Assembly: GCF_042662125.1 (NCBI RefSeq)
Contig: NZ_JBHSXL010000014.1
Location: 1 to 39,853 of the forward strand
Direction: 5' to 3'
From: Halopenitus salinus
Lineage (GTDB): Archaea; Halobacteriota; Halobacteria; Halobacteriales; Haloferacaceae
Length of the DNA stretch: 39,853 nucleotides
Below, one piece after another: positions 1 to 7,146 of this stretch. The notes below the pieces were generated by a model that was not told where the DNA came from, did no database searches, and saw only the letters and a program-made list of their open reading frames with translations. Numbering within the stretch: position 1 is the first letter of the stretch; every line of letters begins with the position of its first letter. The translations under genes and the position numbers were made by a program.

Positions 1-378
1 GAGTACGTCGAATACAAAGCCGAGGTGGTCGAGATCTCGGTCGAACAAGTGAGTCCCGCCTACACCTCCCAGCGGTGTTCGAAGTGTGGCTTCACTCACG
101 AAAACAACCGCCCGAAGTCGGACGGGTAGGACGTGTTTGAGTGTTTGAAGTGCGGATACTCACCGCACGCGGACTACAACGCGGCGAAGAATATTGGTCT
201 GAAACATCTCCGCTCGGCGCAAACGTCGTCGAGCGGAGGCGCACCCGTAAACGTGCGCTTGAATCGCGGGACGTTGAACGTGAACGGCGAGTATTCGCCT
301 GCCAGCAATGGCCAGAACAGGAGTCCACGCGAAAGCCCCACCCTCAACGAAGCGAACGGCGAAGCCGTGAGCGAGTAG
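1..378 (+). pseudogene. tnpB: IS200/IS605-type TnpB, 3' fragment with internal stop
   Basis: This is the C-terminal end of an RNA-guided TnpB (OrfB) nuclease of the IS200/IS605 (IS1341-like) family; its start lies outside the window. Frame 1 shows the zinc ribbon in two CxxC halves, CSKCG and CLKCG, then the RuvC-III motif ADYNAAKNIG and a haloarchaeal-type tail ending NEANGEAVSE. A TAG at 127-129 interrupts the frame between the two zinc-ribbon halves, where a glutamine (CAG) would be expected, so the gene reads as a nonsense-mutated pseudogene. The frame is otherwise open to TAG at 376-378. No tnpA is visible. A sequencing error at 127 would make it intact. In this family the 3' end of the gene also templates a guide (omega/re) RNA. 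Confidence 0.88.
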
Positions 379-385
379 GGTGGGG
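336..385 (+). repeat. Right-end hairpin of the IS/TnpB element
   Basis: The 9-base arms CCCCACCCT (336-344) and AGGGTGGGG (377-385) are perfect inverted repeats. They enclose a second small stem, CGGC-GAA-GCCG (357-367). The outer arm overlaps the tnpB stop codon. IS200/IS605 elements carry imperfect palindromes near their right end, and the 3' part of the TnpB guide RNA folds here. The exact element boundary cannot be set without an empty-site comparison. Confidence 0.6.
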
Positions 386-389
386 TAGT

Positions 390-1667
390 TTACACGATCG
401 ACTCGTGTCCCTCGACGAGGTGTCGCTCGACGACCTCGGGGTCCAGTTCGACGCCCAGGCCGGGACCCTCCGGGAGGTCGACGTATCCGTCCTCCAGGAT
501 CGGGCCGCTGCCGCCGGTTCGGTCGACCATGTCGTCCCACCAGGGGATCTCACGGGCGTGGTACTCCATGCAGAGGTGGTTCGGGATCGACGCGGCGACG
601 TGGGCGCCGGCGACGGTGCCGAGCGGGCTGGAGACGTTGTGCGGCGCGACCGGAACGCCGTGGAGGTCACAGAGGGTGGCGACCTCGCGCATGACGCGGA
701 GCCCGCCGCAGTGGGTCACGTCGGGGGCCGCGATGTCGAGCAGCTCCTCGTCGAGCAGGGCCTTGAAGTCGCCGGTGCCGTGGATCTGCTCGCCGGTGAG
801 GATGGGCGTGGTAGTGCGTTCGCGGACCTGGCGTTGCGCCTCCAGCTTTTCCGGATGAACCGGGTCCTCGATCCACGCGAGGTCGTACGGCTCCAGCTTG
901 CGGGCGAGCCGCACGGCGGTCTCGACGGTGAAGTTCCAGTGGAGATCCACGCCGAGGTCCACGTCGTAGCCGATCTCCTCGCGGACCGCCTCGACGAGCG
1001 AGACCTTGTGCGCGATCGCCTCGTTGTCGAGCCGCCGCGCCGCGGTGTCGACGGTCGGGTCGGTGTAGACGTCGAGGTCGAACTTCAGCGCCTCGAAGCC
1101 CTCCTCGACGACCTCGCGGGCGGCGCGGGCGTACGACTCCGGCGTGTATATCTCGCGAGGGTCCCCGGATCCGGCCTCCGCCTTTCCGAGCCCCTCGCCC
1201 GCGTGCGTGTCGTTGTATATTCGCACGCGGTCGCGATACTTCCCGCCGAGGAGCTCGTAGACCGGGACGTCGAGCAGCTTCCCCTTGAGGTCCCAAAGCG
1301 CCATCTCGATCCCGGTCCAGGCGCCCTGACCGATCCGTCCGCAGTTGGTGTACGACTGGTTGAAAAGCTCCGTGAGCCGGTCGACGTCGAGCGGGTTCTC
1401 GCCGACGAGGTCGTGTTCGAGTCCCTCCGCGAACTCGAGCAATCCCCGAGGCGCGCGGTGAGTCTCGCCGATCCCGTAGTGATCCGTGTTCGTGTCGATC
1501 CTGACGATCCCCCAGGTGAAGTTCCCCGCGACCGCCATCGACCGGATCCCGGTGATCTCGACGTCCCGCTCCGGCGGCCGGTGGGTCTCGCTCACGTGCA
1601 GGTCCCGCCACGGAACGCCGCCGCTCTGTGAGATACGCGTGTCTTCGCTGTCGTCGGCGTCTGTCAC
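390..1667 (-). CDS. Enolase-superfamily sugar-acid dehydratase (MR/MLE type)
   Basis: Mandelate racemase/muconate lactonizing enzyme family member of 425 residues, probably a Mg-dependent dehydratase acting on an aldonate or similar acid sugar in the cytoplasm. The capping domain spans about 35-160 and the barrel follows. Visible residues are KFD (K195, D197), metal ligands D241 (DLHWN), E267 (WIEDP) and E293 (TGEQ), and H343 (APHN). The start is GTG, chosen because a TATA-like TAATATT sits at 1691-1697, about 27 bases upstream. This leaves a 35-residue N-terminal extension before the usual VEITGIR beginning. The next inframe Met (residue 44) lies inside the domain. It ends 11 bases from the tnpB fragment. 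Its neighbours are an aldolase and a second dehydratase. Gluconate, xylonate, arabinonate or rhamnonate are all possible substrates, and the sequence does not decide. Confidence 0.85.
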   Translation of the reverse strand: MTDADDSEDTRISQSGGVPWRDLHVSETHRPPERDVEITGIRSMAVAGNFTWGIVRIDTNTDHYGIGETHRAPRGLLEFAEGLEHDLVGENPLDVDRLTELFNQSYTNCGRIGQGAWTGIEMALWDLKGKLLDVPVYELLGGKYRDRVRIYNDTHAGEGLGKAEAGSGDPREIYTPESYARAAREVVEEGFEALKFDLDVYTDPTVDTAARRLDNEAIAHKVSLVEAVREEIGYDVDLGVDLHWNFTVETAVRLARKLEPYDLAWIEDPVHPEKLEAQRQVRERTTTPILTGEQIHGTGDFKALLDEELLDIAAPDVTHCGGLRVMREVATLCDLHGVPVAPHNVSSPLGTVAGAHVAASIPNHLCMEYHAREIPWWDDMVDRTGGSGPILEDGYVDLPEGPGLGVELDPEVVERHLVEGHESIV

Positions 1668-1690
1668 GGCTACCCCAACAGACGAGATCC

Positions 1691-1697
1691 TAATATT
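1691..1697 (-). promoter_or_regulatory. TATA-like element of the first dehydratase
   Basis: AATATTA on the minus strand is centred 27 bases before the GTG start, the spacing expected for a leaderless haloarchaeal transcript. It supports the GTG start over any internal one. Confidence 0.55.
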
Positions 1698-1818
1698 CTT
1701 TCGGGAAGGTAAAGGGCAGTGGGGGTCACCGCTCGATCGGGGGCGACGGACGCCCGGACTTCGAACCGCCCGTCCCGACGCTCGATCCCGTCACCGGGAG
1801 TACGGCTCGCGGGGTCGC

Positions 1819-2703
1819 CTACATCGTCTCGACGATGGCCTCGTACTCCCGTTCCAGGGTCGCCGCGTCGTCGCGGGAGAGCGGGGACAGCGGCGGAAGC
1901 GGCGGCCCGACGTCGTGGCCGGCGAGCGCGAGCAGGCGTTTGAAGGCGGGGGCCGTCGGCATCGTACTGATGGCGTCCGTGAGGGGGTGCACGAACCGTT
2001 CCATCAGCTCGAGGGCGTCCTCGCGTTCGCCGGCGCGGTGGCGATCGTAGATCCGGACCATCTCCTCGGGAAAGACGTTCGCCACTCCGGGAGTCACGCC
2101 GTCACAGCCGAGATCGAGGGCGGCCGCCGCGAGGTGGGAGGTTCCCTGGAGGACGGCGAAGGAGGACGGGGTCGACGCGAGCACCCGATGGTGGTAGCCG
2201 AGATCGCCGCTCGAGTCCTTGATCCCGGCCACGGTTCGGTGCTCGGCCAGTTCGGAGACGAGTTCGACCGGCAGCGTCCGGCCGGTGTACGCCGGGATGT
2301 TGTAGAGGACGATCGGCAACGGAGCCTCGTCCGCGACGCCCTCGAAGAAGGACCGGAGACCCCGTTTCGACCCGGAGAAGTAGTACGGCGTCACGACGAC
2401 GGCGGCGTCCGCGCCCGCGTCGGCCGCGTCGCGAACGTGGTCGATCACTCCGCCCACGCTCGTCCCGCCACAGCCGGCGAGGATCGGCGTGTCGTCCGCC
2501 GACGCGTCGGAGACGATCTCCACGACGGTCCGACGCTGTTCGCGGGTGAGGCTCGGAAACTCACCGGTCGAGCCGCACGGGAAGAGGCCGTGAACGTGTG
2601 GATCGAGGGACTCGACGTACGCGGAAAGCGCCTCGGCGTCGATCGCTTCCCCGTCCGCCTCGATCGGGGTCACGAGCGGGGGAATGATGCCGACGAGTGA
2701 CAT
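1819..2703 (-). CDS. DHDPS/N-acetylneuraminate lyase-family aldolase, probably 2-keto-3-deoxy acid aldolase
   Basis: Class I aldolase of 294 residues, the normal size for the DapA/NanA/KdgA family. It has the pyruvate-carboxylate motif GSTGE at 44-48, Tyr134 in VLYNIPAYTG, and the Schiff-base Lys162 in AGIKDSSGD. The likely reaction is retro-aldol cleavage of a 2-keto-3-deoxy sugar acid to pyruvate and an aldehyde. Context favours this over lysine synthesis (DapA), because the gene lies between two acid-sugar dehydratases and no lysine genes are near. The ATG start gives MSLVGIIPPLVTP, the expected beginning of the barrel. A TATA-like element lies about 26 bases upstream, so the gene is probably transcribed on its own. 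The substrate is not determined. Confidence 0.87.
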   Translation of the reverse strand: MSLVGIIPPLVTPIEADGEAIDAEALSAYVESLDPHVHGLFPCGSTGEFPSLTREQRRTVVEIVSDASADDTPILAGCGGTSVGGVIDHVRDAADAGADAAVVVTPYYFSGSKRGLRSFFEGVADEAPLPIVLYNIPAYTGRTLPVELVSELAEHRTVAGIKDSSGDLGYHHRVLASTPSSFAVLQGTSHLAAAALDLGCDGVTPGVANVFPEEMVRIYDRHRAGEREDALELMERFVHPLTDAISTMPTAPAFKRLLALAGHDVGPPLPPLSPLSRDDAATLEREYEAIVETM

Positions 2704-2725
2704 ACCCCATCGTCGGATCTCGCGG

Positions 2726-2731
2726 GTAAAG
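2726..2731 (-). promoter_or_regulatory. TATA-like element of the KDG-type aldolase gene
   Basis: CTTTAC on the minus strand lies 23-28 bases before the ATG. The surrounding stretch is AT-richer than the coding DNA. It is a weak match, placed mainly by spacing. Confidence 0.4.
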
Positions 2732-2825
2732 CAGTTATGTAGGACGTTCGTCAATTCTCGCGGTTCGGTAGAAATCCCGATCCGGCACATCGGCTGAATC
2801 CGCCGGAAAAGGCGTAGTTCGTCCC

Positions 2826-3992
2826 TCAGAAGACGTACTCCGGTCCCTCGACGTACTCGAATCGATCGGCGTAGTCGTCCCTGAGCGTGAACCCGAGCCC
2901 CGGTCGATCCGGCGCGTACACGCGTCCGTCGCGGATCTCGTAGTCCTCCTCGAAGAGGTCGTACATGAGCGGCATGTGCGCCTGGCTCACCTCGAGGAGG
3001 TGGCAGTTGGGAAGCGCCATCGCGAGGTGGATGCTCGCCGCGAAGAGGACGCCGCTTCCCCACGCGTGGGGCGCGATCCGGAGTCCGCGGGCCGACGCCA
3101 TCGCGGCGATTCGGCGGATCTCCGTGAACCCCCCGGCTCGCGCGACGTCCGGCTGGACGACGTCCATCGCGCGTTCCTCCATGAGGCTCAGGAAGTCGAA
3201 GCGGGTGAACTCGCGCTCGCCGGTCGCGATCGGGATGGTCGTGGACCGTCGCACCTCGGCCAGGCCGGCGTGATCGTCCGGCGAGACCGGCTCCTCGAAC
3301 CACTCGATGTCGTAGGGCTCGAGGCGCTTTGCGAGCCGTTTGGCGGTCGAGACGTCGAGCGACCCGTGGGCATCGACCATGAGGTCGACGTCGTCTCCGA
3401 TGCCGCGACGCGCCGCCTCGACGCGGATCACGGCGTTCTCGATGGAGAAGTCGTCCTCCCCGACGACGCGCATCTTCACGGCGTCGAACCCCCGTTCGGC
3501 GTAGCCGCGCATCTCCGTTTCGGCCCGTTCGCCGGGCGCCCAGCCGCCGCTCGCGTACGCCTGCACGTCGTCACGAACGGGGCCGAGGAGCGTGTAGACC
3601 GGCTGATCGAGGAGTTTTCCCTTCAGGTCCCAAAGCGCGATGTCGATCCCCGAGATGGCCTCGAGCGTGATCCCCCGTCGGTCCTCCCGCGGCTGTGAGT
3701 AGCCGCGTTCGAGCGACGGCTTCCACCGCGATCCGGCGTACATCCGCTCCCAGAGGCGTTCGGTGTAGAGGGGATCCGCATCGAGCAATTGCGGCGCAAG
3801 CTCGTGTTCGACGATGCTGGCGATCGTCGGCGGGGAGCCGAGCGCGGCTCCGACCCCCGTGGTTCCGTCCTCGGCCTCGACGAACACGAGAGTTGCGTCG
3901 GTCTTCACCTTGGTCCCGAGATCCGTCCGGTGGCGCTTCTCCTCCGGAACGGGATCGGAAACCGGCATCGCACGCACGTCCGTGATACGCAT
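2826..3992 (-). CDS. Second enolase-superfamily acid-sugar dehydratase
   Basis: MR/MLE-family protein of 388 residues beginning MRITDVRAMPV, the standard start of the family; an upstream inframe start 13 codons earlier is less likely. It has K173-M-R175, metal ligands D207 (VDAHG), E233 (FEEP) and E259 (TGER), and D282 and H309 (APHAWG) as the probable His-Asp pair. The HAWGSG and ARAGGFTE segments resemble galactonate/rhamnonate-type dehydratases and are clearly different from the other dehydratase at 390-1667, so this is not a simple duplicate. A TATA-like element at 4018-4023 fits leaderless transcription from the chosen ATG. The substrate cannot be assigned from sequence alone. Confidence 0.85.
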   Translation of the reverse strand: MRITDVRAMPVSDPVPEEKRHRTDLGTKVKTDATLVFVEAEDGTTGVGAALGSPPTIASIVEHELAPQLLDADPLYTERLWERMYAGSRWKPSLERGYSQPREDRRGITLEAISGIDIALWDLKGKLLDQPVYTLLGPVRDDVQAYASGGWAPGERAETEMRGYAERGFDAVKMRVVGEDDFSIENAVIRVEAARRGIGDDVDLMVDAHGSLDVSTAKRLAKRLEPYDIEWFEEPVSPDDHAGLAEVRRSTTIPIATGEREFTRFDFLSLMEERAMDVVQPDVARAGGFTEIRRIAAMASARGLRIAPHAWGSGVLFAASIHLAMALPNCHLLEVSQAHMPLMYDLFEEDYEIRDGRVYAPDRPGLGFTLRDDYADRFEYVEGPEYVF

Positions 3993-4017
3993 GCGGGTAG
4001 GCAACGTGGGTCGCGCG

Positions 4018-4023
4018 TAAATA
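4018..4023 (-). promoter_or_regulatory. TATA box of the second dehydratase gene
   Basis: TATTTA on the minus strand is centred about 28 bases before the ATG and is followed directly by GC-rich DNA. This is the typical haloarchaeal leaderless promoter layout. Confidence 0.55.
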
Positions 4024-4088
4024 GGTACCACACGAAGCCACGTTGTGGTCGAATACCGGTGACTCGATCACGGAAGTACGTCGAGGGA

Positions 4089-4865
4089 TCACCGAAGCGC
4101 GTCGAGACGAGCGCCGAGCACGTCCCGCACCGCGCCGATCTCGTCTCCGACGCGGAGGATCCGATACCCGTCCTCGAGCGCGTTCTCGGCGTCGTCGACG
4201 CCGTGACGGGGCGCGCCGAGAGGTACTCCGGCGTCGAGACACGCCTCCTCGACGCGGTCGATCGCGGCGGTCACCTCGGGGTGGTCCGTCTCCTGTGGAT
4301 ACCCCATCGAGATCGAGAGGTCGGTCGGACCGACGAAGGCGAACCCGAGGTCGGGAACGGCGAGGATCTCCTCGAGGTTCTCGACGGCGGCCGCCGTCTC
4401 GATCATCGCGCCGACGAGGACCGTCTCGTCGGCTCGCTCCGTGAACCGTTCCGCGTCCGCGCCCCACGCCGCGGGACGGCCGCCGCCGAATCCACGGTTC
4501 CCCGGTTCACCGTCGTACTCGAACCGGGCCGCCCGCACGGCGCGTCGGACCTCGGCGGCGTCATCGATCTGGGGGACGAGGAGGCTCGTGACGCCGGCGC
4601 TCAACACCTTGTGGACGAGCGGCGGGTCGGCGTGGGGAACCCGCACGAGGAGTTCGACGTCCGCCGCCTCGGCCGCGCGGACGAGCGGATCGAGCGCCGT
4701 CGCGTCGTAGGGGCTCGCCCCGGCGTGTTCGAGATCGACCCAGACGAAGTCGTAGCCGAGCCGGCCGTACTCCTCGATCAGGATCGGCGACATCGAGTGG
4801 GTGCGGGCGCCGAGGGCCGTTCCACCAGACTCCAACCGTTCACAGACCGCGTTGTCGAGTGACAT
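4089..4865 (-). CDS. HpcH/HpaI-family class II aldolase
   Basis: Metal-dependent class II pyruvate aldolase of 258 residues, family length. The expected active-site residues are present: H47 (DLEHAG, catalytic base), R75 (VRVPH, pyruvate binding), E156 (GAMIETAAAVEN) and D182 (GPTDLS, metal ligands). The GNRGFGGGR segment is the usual RG-rich loop. The family cleaves 2-keto-3-deoxy-glucarate, 2-keto-3-deoxy-rhamnonate, or 2,4-dihydroxyhept-2-ene-dioate to pyruvate plus an aldehyde. The start MSLDNAV was chosen over one nine codons upstream because a TATA-like element at 4889-4895 lies about 27 bases before it. It is divergent from the NicX/M29-like gene. It could serve a different sugar acid from the DHDPS-type aldolase in the same cluster. 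Confidence 0.85.
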   Translation of the reverse strand: MSLDNAVCERLESGGTALGARTHSMSPILIEEYGRLGYDFVWVDLEHAGASPYDATALDPLVRAAEAADVELLVRVPHADPPLVHKVLSAGVTSLLVPQIDDAAEVRRAVRAARFEYDGEPGNRGFGGGRPAAWGADAERFTERADETVLVGAMIETAAAVENLEEILAVPDLGFAFVGPTDLSISMGYPQETDHPEVTAAIDRVEEACLDAGVPLGAPRHGVDDAENALEDGYRILRVGDEIGAVRDVLGARLDALR

Positions 4866-4888
4866 GGTGGTCGACTCATGAACCGGCG

Positions 4889-4895
4889 ACAAAAC
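4889..4895 (-). promoter_or_regulatory. TATA-like element of the HpaI-type aldolase gene
   Basis: GTTTTGT on the minus strand lies 24-30 bases before the ATG. It sits in the 118-base divergent region shared with the gene starting at 4984. Confidence 0.4.
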
Positions 4896-4983
4896 GCTTT
4901 GGGTGGCGATCCCCCGACACCGCGAGCGGTGGACGCCGATCCGACGGAGGCGAGCTTATGAGGCCGGAGACGGAGGGGAACGT

Positions 4984-5970
4984 ATGCGCGAACTCGAGTA
5001 CGCCGAGGTGACACGTCGCGTCGTCGAACGGATGGGCGAACTGACCCCGGACGAGGAGGCCGTGGTCGTCGCCGATCCCGGGACCGTCGAGCTGGGACGA
5101 GCGCTCACCCGAGCCGCACGAGCGGCGGACGCGGACGGCACGCTGGCGATCGCTCCACGGCTCGACGGGCACGGGTCGGAACCGGTCGCCAGCGTCGCCG
5201 CCGCGATGACGGCCGCCGACGTCGTCTTCGTCGTCACCGAGCACTCGCTGGCCCATACCGCGGCACGAAAGGAGGCCGTCGCGAACGGCGCCCGCGTCGC
5301 GATCCTCAGGGGGGTCACCCCCGAGATGCTCGTCGAGGGGGCGATGACGGCGGACTTCGACGCCGTTCGGGAGACGACCGGGCTCGTCTGCGACGCGCTC
5401 GCGGCCGCCTCGGACGCCCGAGTCACCTCCCCGGAGGGAACGGACGCCCGGATGAGCCTCGACGGCCGTCCGTCGTTCCCGTTGGACGGGTTCTTCCACG
5501 ACTACGGGTTCTCGAACCTCCCGCCCGGGCTCGCCGTTTCCTCTCCCGTCGAGGGGAGCGCCGAGGGACGCATCGTCGTCGATCACGCGGTGGACGGCAT
5601 CGGAATGGTCGACGAACCCGTCGAACTGGACCTGGAGGCGGGTCGCGTCGTCGAGGTTCGCGGCGGGTCGTCGGCCGCGACGCTCCGCGAGACGCTCGAC
5701 GGCGCCGACGACGGCGCTCGCAACCTCGCGGAGTTCGCTCCGGGAACGAACCCGGCGGCGCGGCTCACACCCAACCTCGCGGAGTGCAAAAAGCGCCTCG
5801 GCGTCCTCGACGTCGCCCTCGGCGACAACACGAGCATCGGCGGCACCGTCAAAAGCGGGATCCACGTCGACGCCGTCCTCACGCGACCGACGATCGAACT
5901 CGACGGACGGACGGTCCTGGCGGACGGCACCTACGACGAGGACGCGCTTCGGGCCGTCGCCGAGGGATGA
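4984..5970 (+). CDS. M29 aminopeptidase/NicX-like metalloenzyme
   Basis: Protein of 328 residues related to the thermophilic aminopeptidase (M29, AmpS) and 2,5-dihydroxypyridine dioxygenase (NicX) families. The C-terminal half has E190 (SPVEG), E250 (LAEFAPGTNP), the ALGDN loop at 278-282, and the HxD motif H294-V-D296 (SGIHVDAV), then the common LDGRTVLADG end. Where M29 peptidases usually have a histidine just before the GDN loop, this protein has D276 (GVLDVALGDN), so peptidase activity is doubtful. The ATG has both a TATA-like CTTATG about 26 bases upstream and a GGAGG-like run. It heads two plus-strand genes, 49 bases before the LDH2-type dehydrogenase. A ring-opening or hydrolytic step in acid breakdown is possible; substrate unknown. 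Confidence 0.65.
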   Translation: MRELEYAEVTRRVVERMGELTPDEEAVVVADPGTVELGRALTRAARAADADGTLAIAPRLDGHGSEPVASVAAAMTAADVVFVVTEHSLAHTAARKEAVANGARVAILRGVTPEMLVEGAMTADFDAVRETTGLVCDALAAASDARVTSPEGTDARMSLDGRPSFPLDGFFHDYGFSNLPPGLAVSSPVEGSAEGRIVVDHAVDGIGMVDEPVELDLEAGRVVEVRGGSSAATLRETLDGADDGARNLAEFAPGTNPAARLTPNLAECKKRLGVLDVALGDNTSIGGTVKSGIHVDAVLTRPTIELDGRTVLADGTYDEDALRAVAEG

Positions 5971-5986
5971 TCTCCGGAAAGGTCGG

Positions 5987-5993
5987 GTTTTAA
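5987..5993 (+). promoter_or_regulatory. TATA box of the LDH2-type dehydrogenase gene
   Basis: GTTTTAA is centred about 30 bases before the ATG, so the dehydrogenase can be transcribed independently of the upstream gene despite the short gap. Confidence 0.5.
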
Positions 5994-6019
5994 CTCGCCG
6001 TGGTTTGAGACGGTGAGCC

Positions 6020-7126
6020 ATGAGACGGATCCACGCATCCGATCTGCGGCCGTTCGTGGCGGAGCTGGTGTCGGGACTCGACGCCTCCGAGGACGTCGCG
6101 GAGACGGTGGCGGAGTCGTTGGTCGAGGCGGACCTCCGAGGACACGGGTCACACGGCTCGATCCGGATGGGGACGAGCTATCTCGAGATGATCGAGACCG
6201 GGGAGATCCACCCCCGCGCGACGCCGGAACTCGAGCCGTTGAGCGGGGTGACCGCCCAGGTCGACGGGAACGGGCAGTACGGCCAGGTCGTCGGTCGACG
6301 TGCGGTCGAGGCCGGGATCGAACTCACGGAGGACCGTGACGTCGCGATGGTCGGCGTCCGGGACGCCTCCCACCTCGGTCGAATCGGCGAGTGGGCCGAA
6401 CGAGCCGCCGAGGCCGGACGCTGTTTCGCCGCGTTCGTCAACACCGGCGGAACCGACCCGCTCGTCACGCCGCCGGGGAGCGCCGACCGGCTCTTCTCGA
6501 CGAACCCGCTGGCGTTCGGCGTCCCCTCGTTCGGCGCGCTCCCCCATCCGATCGTCCTCGACATGGCGACGAGCCAGGTCGCCCACGGGAAGGTGACGAA
6601 GCGGGCCGTCGAGAATCGACCGCTTCCGGAAGGGTGGGTCGTCGACGAGGCGGGCGAGATCGTCACCGACTCCGACGAGTACGAGGAGGCCGGACGCGGC
6701 GCGTTGATGCCGCTCGGGGGGCTCACCAGCGGACACAAGGGGTTCGGCCTCGCCATGATCGCGGAGCTGTTCGCCGGAATCGTCGGCGATCACCCGGTGA
6801 CGGGCCAGGGCGGCGGCGAGTGGGTGAACAACGGCGCGATGTTCGTCTTCGCCGACCCGGACGGGTTCTCGAACGAGGCGGCGAACCGCGAGCGCGTCGA
6901 GGCGCTCGCGGGGATGATCCGCGACGCCGAGGGACCGGACGCGGTGCCGATGGGCCCGTCCGCGAAGGGCGACCGCGCGCGCATCCCGGGCGAGCCCGAA
7001 CACGAGACGAGGGAGAAACGGCTGGCGGAGGGAATTCCGTTCCACGAGGAGACCCTCGAACTGCTCGCGGACGTCGCCCGGGAGGTCGATGCGGAGGCGG
7101 CGATCCCCGACTCGTTCGGGGTCTGA
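6020..7126 (+). CDS. LDH2/malate-lactate-ureidoglycolate dehydrogenase family oxidoreductase
   Basis: NAD(P)-dependent 2-hydroxy/2-keto acid oxidoreductase of 368 residues, the normal size for the LDH2 (PF02615) family, which is unrelated to classical lactate dehydrogenase. It shows the N-terminal substrate motif RGHGSHGSIRM near residues 37-47, the central ASHLGRIGEWAE segment, the nucleotide-region STNPLAFGVPS and DMATSQVAHGKV, and the C-terminal GHKGFGLAMIAEL. The family reduces or oxidises malate, lactate, ureidoglycolate, 2,3-diketogulonate or 2-keto-3-deoxy acids. In this cluster a role on a keto acid made by the dehydratases or aldolases is the natural inference, but the substrate is not shown by the sequence. 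It is convergent with the CBS-domain gene. Confidence 0.85.
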   Translation: MRRIHASDLRPFVAELVSGLDASEDVAETVAESLVEADLRGHGSHGSIRMGTSYLEMIETGEIHPRATPELEPLSGVTAQVDGNGQYGQVVGRRAVEAGIELTEDRDVAMVGVRDASHLGRIGEWAERAAEAGRCFAAFVNTGGTDPLVTPPGSADRLFSTNPLAFGVPSFGALPHPIVLDMATSQVAHGKVTKRAVENRPLPEGWVVDEAGEIVTDSDEYEEAGRGALMPLGGLTSGHKGFGLAMIAELFAGIVGDHPVTGQGGGEWVNNGAMFVFADPDGFSNEAANRERVEALAGMIRDAEGPDAVPMGPSAKGDRARIPGEPEHETREKRLAEGIPFHEETLELLADVAREVDAEAAIPDSFGV

Positions 7127-7146
7127 GTCAGTCTCTGTGTCGGGAA

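Noticed and set aside
141..1631. Long plus-strand open frame opposite the first dehydratase
   Set aside because: High-GC antisense shadow; the minus-strand frame has full enolase-superfamily motifs and a promoter.
1819..2703. dapA for lysine synthesis
   Set aside because: Same family, but neighbours are acid-sugar dehydratases and no lysine genes are present.
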